Part shown: piece by piece, positions 16,540 through 26,416 of the stretch
How the letters are laid out: every line of letters starts with the position of its first letter
Position numbering within the stretch: position 1 is the first letter of the stretch
NCBI RefSeq assembly: GCF_029278565.1
Contig: NZ_CP119559.1
Location: forward strand, 1,054,001-1,118,000
DNA: 64,000 nt
Direction of reading: 5' to 3'
DNA from: Haloarcula halophila
GTDB taxonomy: Archaea; Halobacteriota; Halobacteria; Halobacteriales; Haloarculaceae
Notes under the pieces: generated by a model
Database searches by the model: none
Seen by the model: the letters and a program-made list of their open reading frames with translations, nothing else
Told to the model about the DNA's origin: nothing
Translations under genes and position numbers: made by a program

Positions 16540-16571
16540 TCGGTCTCCCTGTACCGCCGTCTCCGTTCGTC

Positions 16572-17399
16572 TTACAGCTCCTCACGCTCCGCATCGAAGA
16601 ACTCCGAATCGGCATCGACAGCGCCGATGTCGTCGTCCTCGTCCTCGTCCGTCCGAAGCTGGAGGAACGCGTCCGTCGCAACCGCGATCCCGAAGACCAG
16701 AACGACCGCGTTGACGACGACACCGACCAGTGCCCCGGCGATCGGGCTCACGAAGTTGAGTATCGTCGCCGGGATCGACGCGAGCAGCGAGATGAACCAC
16801 ACGAGGACCAGCAACAGGAACAGGTCGATACGGTTGCCGGTCGCGAGTTCCCAGGACCTTGAGAGCGCGTCGAGCCCCTTGTCCTCCAGCGCGATCGCCG
16901 GGCGGACGAAATAAAACGACACGGCCAGGAAGACACCCGGGAGGAGCAGGAACACGAGTCCGATCCCGACAGCGAGGTTGACGACCAGCCCCAGCAGGAA
17001 CGCGGTCACCGTCGCCATCCCGATGTTCCGCGTCGCGGTGTCGGGGATCGTCGCTCGCTCGTCGCTGGCGACCACCCGGATGGTGACGATGCGAAGCGCC
17101 TCCGAGAGGACGGCGAGTCCGAGCGACAGTGCCGCAACCACCGGGAGCGACAACGGCAGCGCGAGGGGCATCGACTGGCCTCCGGGTGCGAACGGGAACG
17201 GCTGCTCTCCCATCCCCGGGCCGCCGGGCATCGTCTCGAAGGACGATCGGACGAACTCCAGATACGACGTGAAAAGCGATTGCCCGACGACGGTGTTGAC
17301 CAAGCCGAAGGCGACGAACACCCCGAGCAGGAGCAACCCGTTCCGGTCGGTGAGCCGTTCGACTCCGTTCGAGATGGCGTCACCGATGTCGAGACTCAC
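16572..17399 (-). CDS. Multi-spanning membrane protein of unknown function
   Basis: A 275-residue protein with about six hydrophobic helices: GLLLLGVFVAFGLVNTVVG, LALPLSLPVVAALSLGLAVL, GMATVTAFLLGLVVNLAVGIGLVFLLLPGVFLAVSF, LFLLLVLVWFISLLAS and AGALVGVVVNAVVLVFGIAV. The element YFVRPAIALEDKGLDALSRSWELATGN, between two helices, is typical of the DUF975/glycerophosphodiester-phosphodiesterase membrane-domain group of YciC-like proteins. The C-terminal tail is strongly acidic. In the 153-nt gap upstream (17400-17552) a TTATTAC element near 17513 is a possible promoter. Function unknown. Confidence 0.7.
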   Translation of the reverse strand: MSLDIGDAISNGVERLTDRNGLLLLGVFVAFGLVNTVVGQSLFTSYLEFVRSSFETMPGGPGMGEQPFPFAPGGQSMPLALPLSLPVVAALSLGLAVLSEALRIVTIRVVASDERATIPDTATRNIGMATVTAFLLGLVVNLAVGIGLVFLLLPGVFLAVSFYFVRPAIALEDKGLDALSRSWELATGNRIDLFLLLVLVWFISLLASIPATILNFVSPIAGALVGVVVNAVVLVFGIAVATDAFLQLRTDEDEDDDIGAVDADSEFFDAEREEL

Positions 17400-17552
17400 C
17401 GGTGGACACCTCCCGCAGCGTCGGCCTGTACCGACGCCGTACGATCGTCGTCCGATACGAATTGGATCGAGCCGCTGGGGGGGACCATACAGGGGGATCG
17501 TCTCCCCTCGTCGTAATAAATCACCGGCTCCCGTCGGCGACGACCGGCGAGT

Positions 17553-19133
17553 TCACACCTCGTCGAGGGAGAACCCGTCGAAGCGTCGGACCGCGTAGCT
17601 GTAGCCGCCCACCCCGATGCCGACGATGACGAGAAGATAGACGGCCCAGACGCCCGCGAGCAGGGTAGTCTCGTCACTGTTGACCGTCAGATCGACCAGG
17701 AAGTGCCCGCCGATCGCCGGGACCAACCCGCCAAGCGAGTAGCCGAACAACACGAACATCGAGGGGTGTGCCCGCTCGACGTTCATGTATTCGCGGCGCT
17801 CGAAGGCCGGTACCGCTGCACCGAACCACAGCGCCGTCCCCGCCCCGCAGCCGGCCAACACCAGCGCGTGTGCAGCGTGTGCGATCGCCAGTTCTCCCCC
17901 GACGGCGTAGACGTCGAGCGGGAACCCGACAGCCAAGACGAGACCGGCACCGACTGTCGTCCCGGCGACGATTCGGCCACGGAGGAGCACCGCCGTCGAT
18001 CGCGCACTCGTCAACAGGACGGGCAGTTGCTCCCGTTCGTCACCAAGCGGGTTCAGCCCGAACGTCGCCCCCGCGAGCAGGACGGCCACGACGTAGACGG
18101 TTCCTGGCCCGAGCGACACCAACAGTCCCGGGTCGGTCGCGAAACTGGCAAGGAGGCTAAACAGCCCGAACGCCACGGGGAACAGGTGGCTCAGGATCGC
18201 CGGGTTCCGCCGCGCTCGCAGCAGATACCGCCAGCCGATCCGCGCCGCCGGCGTCCGATCGAACGGCCACGGGACCGTCCCGCTTCCGGCGGCGGTCCCG
18301 TCTTCCTCAACGACGAGCAGTGCGTGCTCGGCACTGGTCGCGACTGCTACACTGAGGACCGCGATAGCGGCGATCCCGACCGCTACTGCGGTGCCAGTGA
18401 CGGTGACCGACCCCCCCAACGGGGCGACGACGAGTCGGGCGTACGCCTGCAGCGGTGCCCCGGGTACGACGGCTGTCTCCGGATACCCGCTCCCGGACCC
18501 CTCGACAGCTCCCCTGACGGCGACCTGTGACCCGACGTACAGCGCCGCCACAGCGACGAGGCCTAGCGTGACTCGTGTCCACCCGCCGACGCCGAGTCGG
18601 TGGCCGACGAGACGCCCCGTCGACCCGAGCGCACGGCCCCCAACCAGGGACGCGAATAAGACCGGGAGCAGTCCGACGCCGACGAGTATCGGTGCCAGCA
18701 ACCCCCGAGCACCGACCGAGATCGCAGCCAAGCCGACGCCACAGAACGGGACGACGAAGACGCCGACCTGGAGGAGTTCACTCCCCGCACGTCCGACGAC
18801 GACCGCCCGCGGGGCCGTCGCAGTCCGGACGAGCGGTCCGACGCGGCCGAGCTCGCTCTGGCTCATCGCTGTCGCACCGCCGAGGTAGAGTCCGCCACCT
18901 GCGACGCCGGCGACGGCTACCCCCAGGCGGCCGATCGGGGGGTCCCCCGCCCCCAGTTCCTGCCCGACAGCCATCGCCGGACCGATCAGTCCCAGCGGCG
19001 CGAGGACCCCGAACAGCACCACCAACAGGACCGTCGACAGGAGTTTTCGCGGCTGTTTCCGTATCCCGCGCACCCGACACCGGAGTTCGGTCGTCGCGAG
19101 TGCGCGCGCTGCGTGCAGTTCGTGGCGTCTCAT
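17553..19133 (-). CDS. ABC transporter permease (ABC-2 like)
   Basis: A 526-residue polytopic membrane protein with about a dozen hydrophobic segments and a short basic N-terminus (ATTELRCRVRGIRKQPRKLL). A central soluble stretch EEDGTAAGSGTVPWPFDRTPAARIGWRYLLRARRNPA splits it into two halves, and GATFGLNPLGDEREQLPVLLTS lies in the second half, as in haloarchaeal ABC-2 export permeases. Its start overlaps the ATPase gene by four bases (19130-19133). With that ATPase it forms an exporter; the cargo is unknown. Confidence 0.88.
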   Translation of the reverse strand: MRRHELHAARALATTELRCRVRGIRKQPRKLLSTVLLVVLFGVLAPLGLIGPAMAVGQELGAGDPPIGRLGVAVAGVAGGGLYLGGATAMSQSELGRVGPLVRTATAPRAVVVGRAGSELLQVGVFVVPFCGVGLAAISVGARGLLAPILVGVGLLPVLFASLVGGRALGSTGRLVGHRLGVGGWTRVTLGLVAVAALYVGSQVAVRGAVEGSGSGYPETAVVPGAPLQAYARLVVAPLGGSVTVTGTAVAVGIAAIAVLSVAVATSAEHALLVVEEDGTAAGSGTVPWPFDRTPAARIGWRYLLRARRNPAILSHLFPVAFGLFSLLASFATDPGLLVSLGPGTVYVVAVLLAGATFGLNPLGDEREQLPVLLTSARSTAVLLRGRIVAGTTVGAGLVLAVGFPLDVYAVGGELAIAHAAHALVLAGCGAGTALWFGAAVPAFERREYMNVERAHPSMFVLFGYSLGGLVPAIGGHFLVDLTVNSDETTLLAGVWAVYLLVIVGIGVGGYSYAVRRFDGFSLDEV

Positions 19134-19894
19134 CGATCCGGTGCCGGCTGCTCGCTCGTCAGTTCGAGGAAGACGTCTTCGAGGCCCGCGCCGGTCGGCA
19201 CGTCCGTTCCCGCGGCGCTGTCGGCCAGTTCGTCCGGTGGCCCCTCGGCGACGAGGCGTCCCTCGTGGAGGACGCCGACGGTGTCGGCGATGGCTTCGAC
19301 GACCGGGAGGATGTGCGTCGAGAGGAACACCGTCGTCCCGCTGTCGGCCAGTTCCGTGACTAGAACCCGCAGCGTCTTCGCCGCCCGCGGGTCCAATCCG
19401 CTCGTCGGCTCGTCCAGAAAGACGACCGTCGGGTCGTGCTGGACCGCCTGGACGAACGCGAGCTTCTGGGACATCCCCTTCGAATAGCCCTCGATACGCT
19501 GGTCCAGATCGGGTGCGAGTCCGAGCCGCTCGACGAGTTCCAGTGCCCGGTCCGCGACGGCGTCCCAGTCGAGCGAGCGTACGTCGGCCGCAAACTGGAG
19601 CTGTTCGCGTCCCGAAAGGTCGTCGTACAGCGGTGGCTCCTCCGGCAACAACCCGATCTCACCGACCAGTTCCGGTCGGTTCCGGCTGTCGACCCCGGCG
19701 ACGCGTGCCTGTCCGCCGGTCGGTTCGACGAGGCCGGTGAGCATCTCCATCGTCGTCGTCTTCCCGGCCCCGTTGGGACCCAGGAAACCGTATACCGTCG
19801 CCGAACCGACAGTGAGATCGAGCCCGTCGACGGCCGTCGTCGAGCCATACGTCTTCTGGAGGGACTCCGTCTCGATCGCTGGAGGACCACTCAT
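19130..19894 (-). CDS. ABC transporter ATP-binding protein
   Basis: A 254-residue ATPase with Walker A (GFLGPNGAGKTTTM), Q-loop region (IGLLPEEPPLYDDL), signature (YSKGMSQKLAFVQAV; S-K-G-M-S-Q replaces LSGGQ as is common in this ABC-2/drug-export class), Walker B (VVFLDEPTSGLDP) and the H-loop (FLSTHIL). It drives the permease encoded directly downstream. The upstream 96 nt to secY hold a possible promoter and the end of the ribosomal operon. Confidence 0.94.
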   Translation of the reverse strand: MSGPPAIETESLQKTYGSTTAVDGLDLTVGSATVYGFLGPNGAGKTTTMEMLTGLVEPTGGQARVAGVDSRNRPELVGEIGLLPEEPPLYDDLSGREQLQFAADVRSLDWDAVADRALELVERLGLAPDLDQRIEGYSKGMSQKLAFVQAVQHDPTVVFLDEPTSGLDPRAAKTLRVLVTELADSGTTVFLSTHILPVVEAIADTVGVLHEGRLVAEGPPDELADSAAGTDVPTGAGLEDVFLELTSEQPAPDR

Positions 19895-19963
19895 CGACAG
19901 TCCGTTCGACGGGCTGCCAGGAATGTGTGGCGGTGCGATATCGAGCCGCTTCCGAAAGAACGG

Positions 19964-19987
19964 CGAACCGCGAAGAAAGAGCGTTCG
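19964..19987 (-). terminator. Possible transcription stop of the ribosomal super-operon
   Basis: Immediately after the secY stop the minus strand can form a CGAAC/GTTCG stem around a loop containing CTCTTTCTTCG. The stem is short and the T-rich part is interrupted, so this is a weak call. Confidence 0.25.
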
Positions 19988-19990
19988 GCG

Positions 19991-21472
19991 TTACCCGAAC
20001 ATCTGGCGCATCATCGGGTGCATCTCCATGAGCTGCTCCTCGGCGATCTCCTCGTACAGTTTGTACGTGATCGAGACCGTCAGCAGCAGCCCGGTTCCGG
20101 AGACACCGCCGATGGTGCCCATCATGTTCGCCAGGACCGCCAGCAGCCCGACCAGGGCACCGCCGATGACGGTGACCTGGGGGATGTAGCGTTCCAGCAC
20201 TTTCTCGATGACACCGACGTTCTGTCGGAACCCGGGGATCTGCATCCCGGAGTTGTGGATCTGCTGGGCCGTCGCTTCCGGCCCCATGTCCGTGGTCTCC
20301 ACCCAGAAGATGGCGAAGACAGCACCGCCGACGAGCATGAACGTCAGGTCGATCCCGATACGGATCAGGATCTGCCAGATCGGCTGGGTCGCGCCCTGGA
20401 GCCACCACATCCAGTCTCCTGGGGCCTGGATCGGTGCCAGGAAGTAGAACAGCCCACCGGTGGGCTGGCTACACTGGCCGCCGTAGGTCCCCAGGCCGAA
20501 GGGGAGCGTGTTCCCGACCTGGGAACAGAGGATCCGTCCGAGGAACTGGATGTTGGCCTGCAGCGCACGCACGAGGATCATCGGCAGGACGCTGGCGTAG
20601 ATGAGCTTCACGGGGAAGCGACCACGCGCGCCCTTCACCCGGGCGTTCGAGAGTGGAATCTCGACCCGGACCGACTCGGCGTAGACGACCACCGCGAAGA
20701 TGAGGATGGTCGTGATCAGCGCCAGCAGCCGCCCGCCACCCGGCGTGACAAACAGCGTCTGGAGTCCCTGTGGTGCCAGGACCGGGCCGATCGCCCGCTC
20801 GCCCGTCGCGAACAGGAACCAGGTGTGGAGGATGCCGCTCTGGTTGCCGATAAACGGCGTCGAGAGCACTCCACCGAGCAGTCGCTGACTCACGCCGGCG
20901 ACGATGAACAGCCCGATACCGGAGCCGACGCCCCACTTGGAGATGACCTCGTCCATGAACAGGATGAGGACACCGCCGACGAAGATCTGCGCGAAGATCA
21001 GCCCCTGCACGGCCGTCGTACCGACACCGAGCGTGCTCGCGACCGCCTGGTCCGGCGGGAGGAAGTTCCCGGCGAAGACCATCGGCAGCCCGGTCAGACA
21101 GATCATCACCAGCACCAACAGCTTCTGGAGGCCCTGATAGAGGATCTGATCACGGGGGTCGTTCTGGGTGTCGAGCCCGAGCAGGTCGGCCCCGCCGAGC
21201 AACTGCAGGACGATCGACGCCGTGACGATGGGCCCGATGCCCAGTTGCATGATGCTCCCTTGCCCGGAGGCAAGGATGGATCCGAAACGACCGAAGATGT
21301 TCTGGCTAGCGTCGATGTCCAGCCCGAACAGCTTCACGTTCGTCAGGAAGAAGTAGAGGACCAGCACGCCGGCTGTCCACAGCAGCTTCCGTTTGAACGG
21401 GACGTGCCCCTCCGGCCGGCGGACTGCCGGCATCCGGACGAGCAGTGGTTCGGCGGTATCCTTCCAACTCAT
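19991..21472 (-). CDS. secY: Preprotein translocase subunit SecY
   Basis: A 493-residue channel subunit of the Sec translocon. The N-terminus reads RRPEGHVPFKRKLLWTAGVLVLYFFLTNV (first helix), followed by the plug region and SIVLQLLGGADLLGLD; about ten membrane helices are visible, and the cytoplasmic loop SVRVEIPLSNARVKGARGRFPVKLIYASV is the conserved C5-type/C4 loop that contacts the ribosome. It is longer than bacterial SecY because of an extended loop around SQVGNTLPFGLGTYGGQCSQPTG. It closes the ribosomal operon, six bases after uL15. In many archaea adenylate kinase follows; here an ABC exporter does. Confidence 0.97.
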   Translation of the reverse strand: MSWKDTAEPLLVRMPAVRRPEGHVPFKRKLLWTAGVLVLYFFLTNVKLFGLDIDASQNIFGRFGSILASGQGSIMQLGIGPIVTASIVLQLLGGADLLGLDTQNDPRDQILYQGLQKLLVLVMICLTGLPMVFAGNFLPPDQAVASTLGVGTTAVQGLIFAQIFVGGVLILFMDEVISKWGVGSGIGLFIVAGVSQRLLGGVLSTPFIGNQSGILHTWFLFATGERAIGPVLAPQGLQTLFVTPGGGRLLALITTILIFAVVVYAESVRVEIPLSNARVKGARGRFPVKLIYASVLPMILVRALQANIQFLGRILCSQVGNTLPFGLGTYGGQCSQPTGGLFYFLAPIQAPGDWMWWLQGATQPIWQILIRIGIDLTFMLVGGAVFAIFWVETTDMGPEATAQQIHNSGMQIPGFRQNVGVIEKVLERYIPQVTVIGGALVGLLAVLANMMGTIGGVSGTGLLLTVSITYKLYEEIAEEQLMEMHPMMRQMFG

Positions 21473-21478
21473 GATCTG

Positions 21479-21967
21479 TTACTCCTCGGTGCTCTCGTTG
21501 TCAGTCTTCTGGGCCTGGCGTTCCTGCCCGCGCTCGGTCAGTTCGGTCTCGCCGCCTGCGGCCTCGATCTTCTCGCGAGCGCCCTCGGAGAAGTCGTCGG
21601 CCACGAGGCTGAGTTCGTTGCGGACCTGACCGGCGCCCAGCACTTTCACGGCGTCAACGTCGTGACCGTCCTCGACGACCTCGCGGACGTCGATGTGGTA
21701 GGTGTCGCCGTCTTGCTCGGCGACGCCGTCGGCGGCCAGCAACGCGGCGTCCTCGTCGAGTTCGCGGACGTCGACCGTCTCGACCTCCTCCTGAACCTTC
21801 TGGGGACGCTTGAACCCGCTCTTGCCCAGCGGCGGGTGGTTGTGCATCTCGTGCTTGTCGCGACCGGCCGCACCGCGACCACCGCGGTGACCGGCCCCGC
21901 GGTTGTTCTTGTGTGAGCCGCCGCCGTGCGTGCGCGAACCGCGCTGTCGTCGTTTCTTGCTCGTCAT
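21479..21967 (-). CDS. rpl15: Large ribosomal subunit protein uL15
   Basis: A 162-residue protein starting MTSKKRRQRGSRTHGGGSHK, the basic Gly/Arg-rich N-terminus of uL15 that enters 23S rRNA, and with RNELSLVADDFSEGAREKIEAAGGE near the C-terminus, which matches the conserved C-terminal S-x-x-A-x-x-x-I-x-x-x-GG motif. The acidic C-terminal extension is halophilic. Its ATG overlaps the uL30 stop as TAATG. Confidence 0.97.
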   Translation of the reverse strand: MTSKKRRQRGSRTHGGGSHKNNRGAGHRGGRGAAGRDKHEMHNHPPLGKSGFKRPQKVQEEVETVDVRELDEDAALLAADGVAEQDGDTYHIDVREVVEDGHDVDAVKVLGAGQVRNELSLVADDFSEGAREKIEAAGGETELTERGQERQAQKTDNESTEE

Positions 21968-22431
21968 TATCGCATCGCCTCCAGGAGTTCGTCGATTCCC
22001 TCGGTGTCGTGTTTCCCGAGTTCGCCGCCCTCCTTGACGGGATGTTTGACGCCGTCGTGGCCGCCACGTGGCGGGTGCAGACGGAGCGTCGGGGAGAGTC
22101 CCTGCTCTTGCAGCGTCGTCTCCTCGGACATGAGCGCCCACGCGAGCCCAGCGATGTCGTCGTAGTCGGTGTTCTCGGCGACCCACTCGTCGTCGACATC
22201 GGCGTCACCCTCCTCGGGTTCCGCACGGGTCTCCAGGAGCAGTTCGAGCGTCTCCTGGCTGGGTTCGCCGTAGGCGACGTAGTCGTTGACCTTCGTCACC
22301 ATGCCGTTGTACGTGTCCGTCTCGGGGACGAGCGTACAGTGGTTGACGTGGTGGATGTTCAGCATCTTCAGCGTGTCGTGGATGTCCGTGTGCATGTTGA
22401 CGTCGCCACGGATCTGGACGAGCGCGTGCAT
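21967..22431 (-). CDS. rpl30: Large ribosomal subunit protein uL30
   Basis: A 154-residue archaeal-type uL30 ([20 protein letters not shown]), with the conserved LNIHHVNHCTLVPETDTYNGMV. The archaeal C-terminal extension includes GLSPTLRLHPPRGGHDGVKH. The ATG at 22429-22431 overlaps the uS5 stop (TGATG); a GTG one codon earlier is possible but less likely. Confidence 0.96.
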   Translation of the reverse strand: MHALVQIRGDVNMHTDIHDTLKMLNIHHVNHCTLVPETDTYNGMVTKVNDYVAYGEPSQETLELLLETRAEPEEGDADVDDEWVAENTDYDDIAGLAWALMSEETTLQEQGLSPTLRLHPPRGGHDGVKHPVKEGGELGKHDTEGIDELLEAMR

Positions 22432-23069
22432 CACTCGATCACCTCACGCTTCTCGAAGGTGCGCTGGGGGACACGGGCTTCGGCCGTGTTCTGGAGCGCG
22501 TTGAACGTCGCCTTCGCGAAGTTGACCGTGGTACGAGTGTTGCCCGACGAACGGGTCCAGATGTCCTCGATCCCGGCGAGTTCGAGCACCTTTCGGACGG
22601 TCTCTCCGCCCGCCAGGCCCAGCCCGCGCGGGGCGGGCTGAAGCTCGACTTCGACGCTGCCGGCCTTGCCCTTGGTGCGCAGCGCGACCGTGTGGGGACG
22701 GCCACAGCCACACTCCCAGGACCCACAGCCTCGCGAGACGTTGATGAGGTTCAGCTTGCCGATGTCGATCGCCTTCTGGATCGCCCCGCCGACCTGATCG
22801 TCACGCCCTTCTGCGTAGCCGATCAGGCCGTCGCGGTTGCCCACGGCGACGACACAGCGGAACTTCACACGCCGGCCGGAGTCAGTCATCCGCTGGACCA
22901 TGTTGATGTCCAGCACTTCGTCTTCCAGATCGGGAACGAGCTGGTCGACGACTTCCGATTCTTTCAGGGGAAGCCCAGAGTTCAGCGCCTCCTCCATGGA
23001 GTCGATCTCGCCCTCGGCAACCTTCTTGCCCAGGCGTGTCTTGGGTTCCCAGCCGTTGTCAGCACTCAT
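22431..23069 (-). CDS. rps5: Small ribosomal subunit protein uS5
   Basis: A 212-residue protein. The double-stranded-RNA-binding-like N-terminal domain has [32 protein letters not shown] and the C-terminal domain reads [15 protein letters not shown], both uS5 signatures. The [21 protein letters not shown] insertion with Cys residues is archaeal/eukaryotic. uS5 lies at the mRNA entry site and affects fidelity. It overlaps the uL18 gene by four bases. Confidence 0.97.
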   Translation of the reverse strand: MSADNGWEPKTRLGKKVAEGEIDSMEEALNSGLPLKESEVVDQLVPDLEDEVLDINMVQRMTDSGRRVKFRCVVAVGNRDGLIGYAEGRDDQVGGAIQKAIDIGKLNLINVSRGCGSWECGCGRPHTVALRTKGKAGSVEVELQPAPRGLGLAGGETVRKVLELAGIEDIWTRSSGNTRTTVNFAKATFNALQNTAEARVPQRTFEKREVIE

Positions 23070-23629
23070 AGTTCGATGTCACCTTCCAGTAGTGTCTCCC
23101 GGGTCTCGTCGAAGTGTTCCGGGAGGTCTGCAGCGTCGAAGTCGCCGCTGTACAGCGGATCGTCCAGCTGCTCGGCGTACTCGGCGATGTGGGCACCGCG
23201 CGTGCGCTGCCAGTCCGCGAGCACGTCGTCGTTGTGCGGGACTTCGAGGCCGGCGTCGATTGCGCCTTCCTGTATTGCGAATACTTTACATCCGGGGGTC
23301 GGGGTGTTGAGGCCGATGTCGAGGACCGCTTCCTCGACGCCCGCTTCCTGTGCGCGAAGCCCGGCCAGCAGACCGGTGAGGTACGCCGAGGGCATGTTGC
23401 CCGTCGGGGCCTCCCAGCCGTACTCGGCCAGGTCGCTTGAGTGAGCGGACGCGAGCGTGCGGTCACCGTCGGGGCCGACCGTCACCAGCTGCGCCCTGAC
23501 GTGCTTGTTGCTCTTTCGAGCAACGAGGCGGGGCTTACCGGATTTCAGCAGGCGCAACCGCTGATGGTAATCGGTACGGGCCTCGCGGCGTCGCCGCATC
23601 GGCACCTTGTATCGTGGTCCTGTCGCCAT
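23066..23629 (-). CDS. rpl18: Large ribosomal subunit protein uL18
   Basis: A 187-residue archaeal uL18, the 5S rRNA-binding protein. Visible elements: [49 protein letters not shown], and [24 protein letters not shown]. The C-terminal part ([24 protein letters not shown]) is the archaeal/eukaryotic extension. Start overlaps the eL19 stop (TAATG). Confidence 0.97.
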   Translation of the reverse strand: MATGPRYKVPMRRRREARTDYHQRLRLLKSGKPRLVARKSNKHVRAQLVTVGPDGDRTLASAHSSDLAEYGWEAPTGNMPSAYLTGLLAGLRAQEAGVEEAVLDIGLNTPTPGCKVFAIQEGAIDAGLEVPHNDDVLADWQRTRGAHIAEYAEQLDDPLYSGDFDAADLPEHFDETRETLLEGDIEL

Positions 23630-24078
23630 TATTCGTCACCGTGGTTTGCGTCGATATATCGTTCGAGATCGGCGACACTGTCGAACTCGCCACCGCCGGC
23701 CTTGTCGTAAAGGTCGCGGTACTGCGAGCTCGAAAGCGTGCCGTCGTCGCGGAGTTCGCGCAGCTTCTCGCGCTGTGCGCGGATGCGCGACTCCCATGCT
23801 TCCTTCTCGTTCTGTCGTGCGCCGGCCTTGCCCTTCCGGGAACCGGCTCCCTTCTGGTGGCCGTAGGCGCGTTTCTCCTGGCGCTCCCGGGCGCGGCCAC
23901 GGGAGTTGCCCTTCTCGTCTTTCGCCTGAATGGCGCCCTCGTCGACCAGTTCGCGAACGTCATCGCGGGTGATCGCGTCCGCGATGTCGCCCTGCCGGTC
24001 GGGGTTGAACCAGACGCGGTTCTTCCCGACGTCGAGGACGTCTGCCGCGAGTCGCTTCTGTGCGGAGAGATCAGTCAT
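23629..24078 (-). CDS. rpl19e: Large ribosomal subunit protein eL19
   Basis: A 149-residue protein restricted to archaea and eukaryotes. It begins [20 protein letters not shown] and contains [28 protein letters not shown] and the long basic helix [29 protein letters not shown], the eL19 signature. It lies at an inter-subunit bridge near the exit-tunnel side of the large subunit. Its ATG overlaps the eL32 stop by ATGA. Confidence 0.97.
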   Translation of the reverse strand: MTDLSAQKRLAADVLDVGKNRVWFNPDRQGDIADAITRDDVRELVDEGAIQAKDEKGNSRGRARERQEKRAYGHQKGAGSRKGKAGARQNEKEAWESRIRAQREKLRELRDDGTLSSSQYRDLYDKAGGGEFDSVADLERYIDANHGDE

Positions 24079-24773
24079 TCCGAAACCTCCACTTCGACGT
24101 AGGTAGGGTTGAGCACGCGGATGCCCGCGTCCTCTGCTGCTTCTTCGATTAGCTCGCGCTTGCGAGCGCCGACCTTCGAGGCGATACGGACCGCCTCGAC
24201 GTCGCCGTCGACGCCGTCGAGGTCGTCGACGTTGTGGACACGCACTTCCTCGAAGCCCGAGGGGTGCTTGCCACGGACCGCGGTCGGGGACCGGAAGCCG
24301 GCCTCGACCGTGTCGCCTTTCCCCTTGATGCCGCGGCGCTGTTTCGAAAGCTGGCCACGGGGGCGGCGCCACGAAGTCGAGACGCGGTTCTTCTTGTGGT
24401 GGTCCTGACGGTTGAACTGTGGCTTGCCGACCCGGTGTCGCTGGGTCAGCAGGCGAGCCTTCTCGTCGTCGAGGTCGGGCGTCTTGTCGGCGAGTCCACG
24501 AGCCTGGAGTTCCGTCTCCACGTCCGCGGATTCGTCCTCGTCGCCTTCCTCTTCGACTTCGGCCTCGGTCTCCTCTTCGACTTCGAGGCCACCGACATCG
24601 GCCTTGATTCGCGCTGCGAGCGCGTTTCCGATGCCACTGACCTCTGCGAGTGCCGACTGATCGGCACCGCGGATGTCGTCGACCGTCTCGAAGCCGGCCT
24701 CACGGAGCGAGTCCGCTTTGGCATCGCCGACGCCGCTGATGTCCGTCAGCTCGGTGAATTCGTCGTCCGCCAT
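24075..24773 (-). CDS. rpl32e: Large ribosomal subunit protein eL32 with N-terminal helix-hairpin-helix extension
   Basis: A 232-residue protein, about 100 residues longer than minimal eL32. Residues 1-65 contain two helix-hairpin-helix elements ([19 protein letters not shown] and [20 protein letters not shown]), followed by an acidic linker ([21 protein letters not shown]) and the eL32 core [34 protein letters not shown]. The HhH extension is known from haloarchaeal eL32; its purpose is unclear. It overlaps uL6 (TGATG) and eL19 (ATGA). Confidence 0.96.
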   Translation of the reverse strand: MADDEFTELTDISGVGDAKADSLREAGFETVDDIRGADQSALAEVSGIGNALAARIKADVGGLEVEEETEAEVEEEGDEDESADVETELQARGLADKTPDLDDEKARLLTQRHRVGKPQFNRQDHHKKNRVSTSWRRPRGQLSKQRRGIKGKGDTVEAGFRSPTAVRGKHPSGFEEVRVHNVDDLDGVDGDVEAVRIASKVGARKRELIEEAAEDAGIRVLNPTYVEVEVSE

Positions 24774-25309
24774 CAGGCGTCACCTCGGTTCGGTTTCTGG
24801 GTGATGTACACCCCGTCCTGGAACACCCGGACGTCCTTGTCGTTGACGCGGGTGAGCTGTTCGATGTCCGCTGCGGTCTGGCCGACAGATTCGATGTCGG
24901 GACCAGTGAGCGTGAGTTCCTCGCCGTCGATCTGGACCTCGGTGTCGCCGTGGACCGTCGTGCGACGGGCGGCCTTCTCGCCGAGGAAGTTCTCGATGAC
25001 GACCTCGTCACCCTCGACGTCGACCTGCATCGGGAAGTGAGAGTAGAAGACTTCCATCTCGTACTCCCAGCCCTCGGTCACGCCGTGGAACATGTTCTCT
25101 ACGTGGCTCTCGAAGGTCCCGACCGTCGAGTTCGTCTTCGCGTCTTCCGCCTCGGACGCGATGACGACCTCGTCACCGTCGACCGAGACGTCGATGTCGG
25201 GGTACCAGAGCCGTCGCGTGACGCTGCCGTTCGGACCCTCGACCGTGAGGTCGAGATGGTCCATCTCGGCGGTCACGTCTGCCGGAATCTCCAGTGCTAC
25301 TCGTGTCAT
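24773..25309 (-). CDS. rpl6: Large ribosomal subunit protein uL6
   Basis: A 178-residue protein with the tandem beta-barrel-like domains of uL6: [34 protein letters not shown] in the first and [50 protein letters not shown] in the second, including the final family motif R-x-F-x-DG-x-Y. It supports the factor-binding region beside the sarcin-ricin loop. Confidence 0.97.
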   Translation of the reverse strand: MTRVALEIPADVTAEMDHLDLTVEGPNGSVTRRLWYPDIDVSVDGDEVVIASEAEDAKTNSTVGTFESHVENMFHGVTEGWEYEMEVFYSHFPMQVDVEGDEVVIENFLGEKAARRTTVHGDTEVQIDGEELTLTGPDIESVGQTAADIEQLTRVNDKDVRVFQDGVYITQKPNRGDA

Positions 25310-25311
25310 TG

Positions 25312-25704
25312 TTAGTAGACGTACGCGATTACTTGGCCACCGACGCCCTCCTCTCGGGCCTCGTAGTGGCTCATGACGCCGTGGCTGGTCGTGACGACGA
25401 GTGTCCCGTAGTCACGGGCGGGGAGGAACCGCTTCTCCCACTTCTCGAACTCGTCGGCCCCAGCGGAGTAGCGGGGCTTGACCGGGCCACATTCGTTGAT
25501 GGCGCCTTTCAGTTCGACCTCGAACTCACCGGACTTGCCGTCGTCGACGAAGCTGAACCCGTCGATGTACCCGCGGTCGTAGAAGACCTCGAGGACAGAG
25601 CCGATTTCGTTCGAGGCGGGCGATACTGTCTGTTCCAGATGGCCGACGCTCTCGGCGTTGTTGATGGCCGACAGCGCACTGGCGAATGGGTCGTTACCTG
25701 TCAT
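25312..25704 (-). CDS. rps8: Small ribosomal subunit protein uS8
   Basis: A 130-residue central-domain 16S rRNA binder. The start MTGNDPFASALSAINNAESVG is the canonical DPLA..L..I.NAE pattern; the C-terminus carries LVVTTSHGVMSHYEAREEGVGGQVIAYVY, the T-S-x-G-V/I-M motif. An upstream in-frame start would extend into the uS14 gene and is rejected. Two bases separate it from the uS14 stop. Confidence 0.97.
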   Translation of the reverse strand: MTGNDPFASALSAINNAESVGHLEQTVSPASNEIGSVLEVFYDRGYIDGFSFVDDGKSGEFEVELKGAINECGPVKPRYSAGADEFEKWEKRFLPARDYGTLVVTTSHGVMSHYEAREEGVGGQVIAYVY

Positions 25705-25706
25705 GG

Positions 25707-25889
25707 TTAGTTGAATTTCTTGAAGCCCATTCCCCGCGAGATCTCGCGGAAGCACTGGCGACACAGCCAGATATCGTACTTGCCGACCAGCCCCTGCTCG
25801 CGCCCGCAGCGCTGGCAGGATTCGAGCTGGCCGGTCCGTTCCGTGTCGGCCTCGGCGTCGGGCTCGTCCGTGGTTTCACTTTCGCTCAT
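25707..25889 (-). CDS. rps14: Small ribosomal subunit protein uS14 (zinc-binding form)
   Basis: A 60-residue zinc-type uS14. Zinc ligands are visible as [22 protein letters not shown], followed by [14 protein letters not shown], the conserved ending FRE.A...GF.K. The first 20 residues are an acidic halophile-specific extension. It overlaps the uL5 stop by four bases. Confidence 0.97.
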   Translation of the reverse strand: MSESETTDEPDAEADTERTGQLESCQRCGREQGLVGKYDIWLCRQCFREISRGMGFKKFN

Positions 25890-26416
25890 TCGCTCACCTC
25901 AACGTCGAAGGTCGACTCGATGAACGCGGTCGCGTCCGCGGGGTCGAGTCGATGGTTCGAGGGGATCGATCGGGACGCCTTGTCGCGCTTGGCGACGCGG
26001 TAGCCGGGCCGGACGAGGTTGACCGTCACGTCCAGTCCGTAGATCCCGATGCTCGGGTCGTACTCCTGGCTCGGGAACTCCGTGTGTTCCTCGACGCCGA
26101 AGCTGAAGTTGCCGGTGTCGTCGAACTGCGTCTCCGAGAGTTCCGCGAGCGGCAGCGCCGTCTCCAGGAACTCGTGGGCCTCGTCGGCCCGAAGCGTGAC
26201 CTTCGCACCGATGGGGTCACCCTCGCGGATGTCGAACTCGCCGACGGTCTTCTTGGCCCGCGTTCGGACCGGGCTCTGACCGGTGATCTCGGTGATGATG
26301 TCCTCGGCGTTTGCCAGGTCCTGGCCACCGTGGCCGATCCCCATGTGGACGACGACCTTCTCGACGCGCGGTTCGCGCATCTCGTGGAAGTCGGCCGACT
26401 CGCTCTCGGAACTCAT
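25886..26416 (-). CDS. rpl5: Large ribosomal subunit protein uL5
   Basis: A 176-residue protein that binds 5S rRNA. Characteristic segments: [55 protein letters not shown] and [27 protein letters not shown] (uL5 signature). The acidic start [10 protein letters not shown] is typical of halophiles. Overlaps the uS14 and eS4 genes by ATGA. Confidence 0.97.
   Translation of the reverse strand: MSSESESADFHEMREPRVEKVVVHMGIGHGGQDLANAEDIITEITGQSPVRTRAKKTVGEFDIREGDPIGAKVTLRADEAHEFLETALPLAELSETQFDDTGNFSFGVEEHTEFPSQEYDPSIGIYGLDVTVNLVRPGYRVAKRDKASRSIPSNHRLDPADATAFIESTFDVEVSE

Noticed and set aside
19436-21916. 826-codon plus-strand open frame opposite secY and uL15
   Set aside because: It is the antisense of well-identified genes; GC-rich third positions keep such frames open. 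Its product is Arg/Asp/Gln-rich with no family features.
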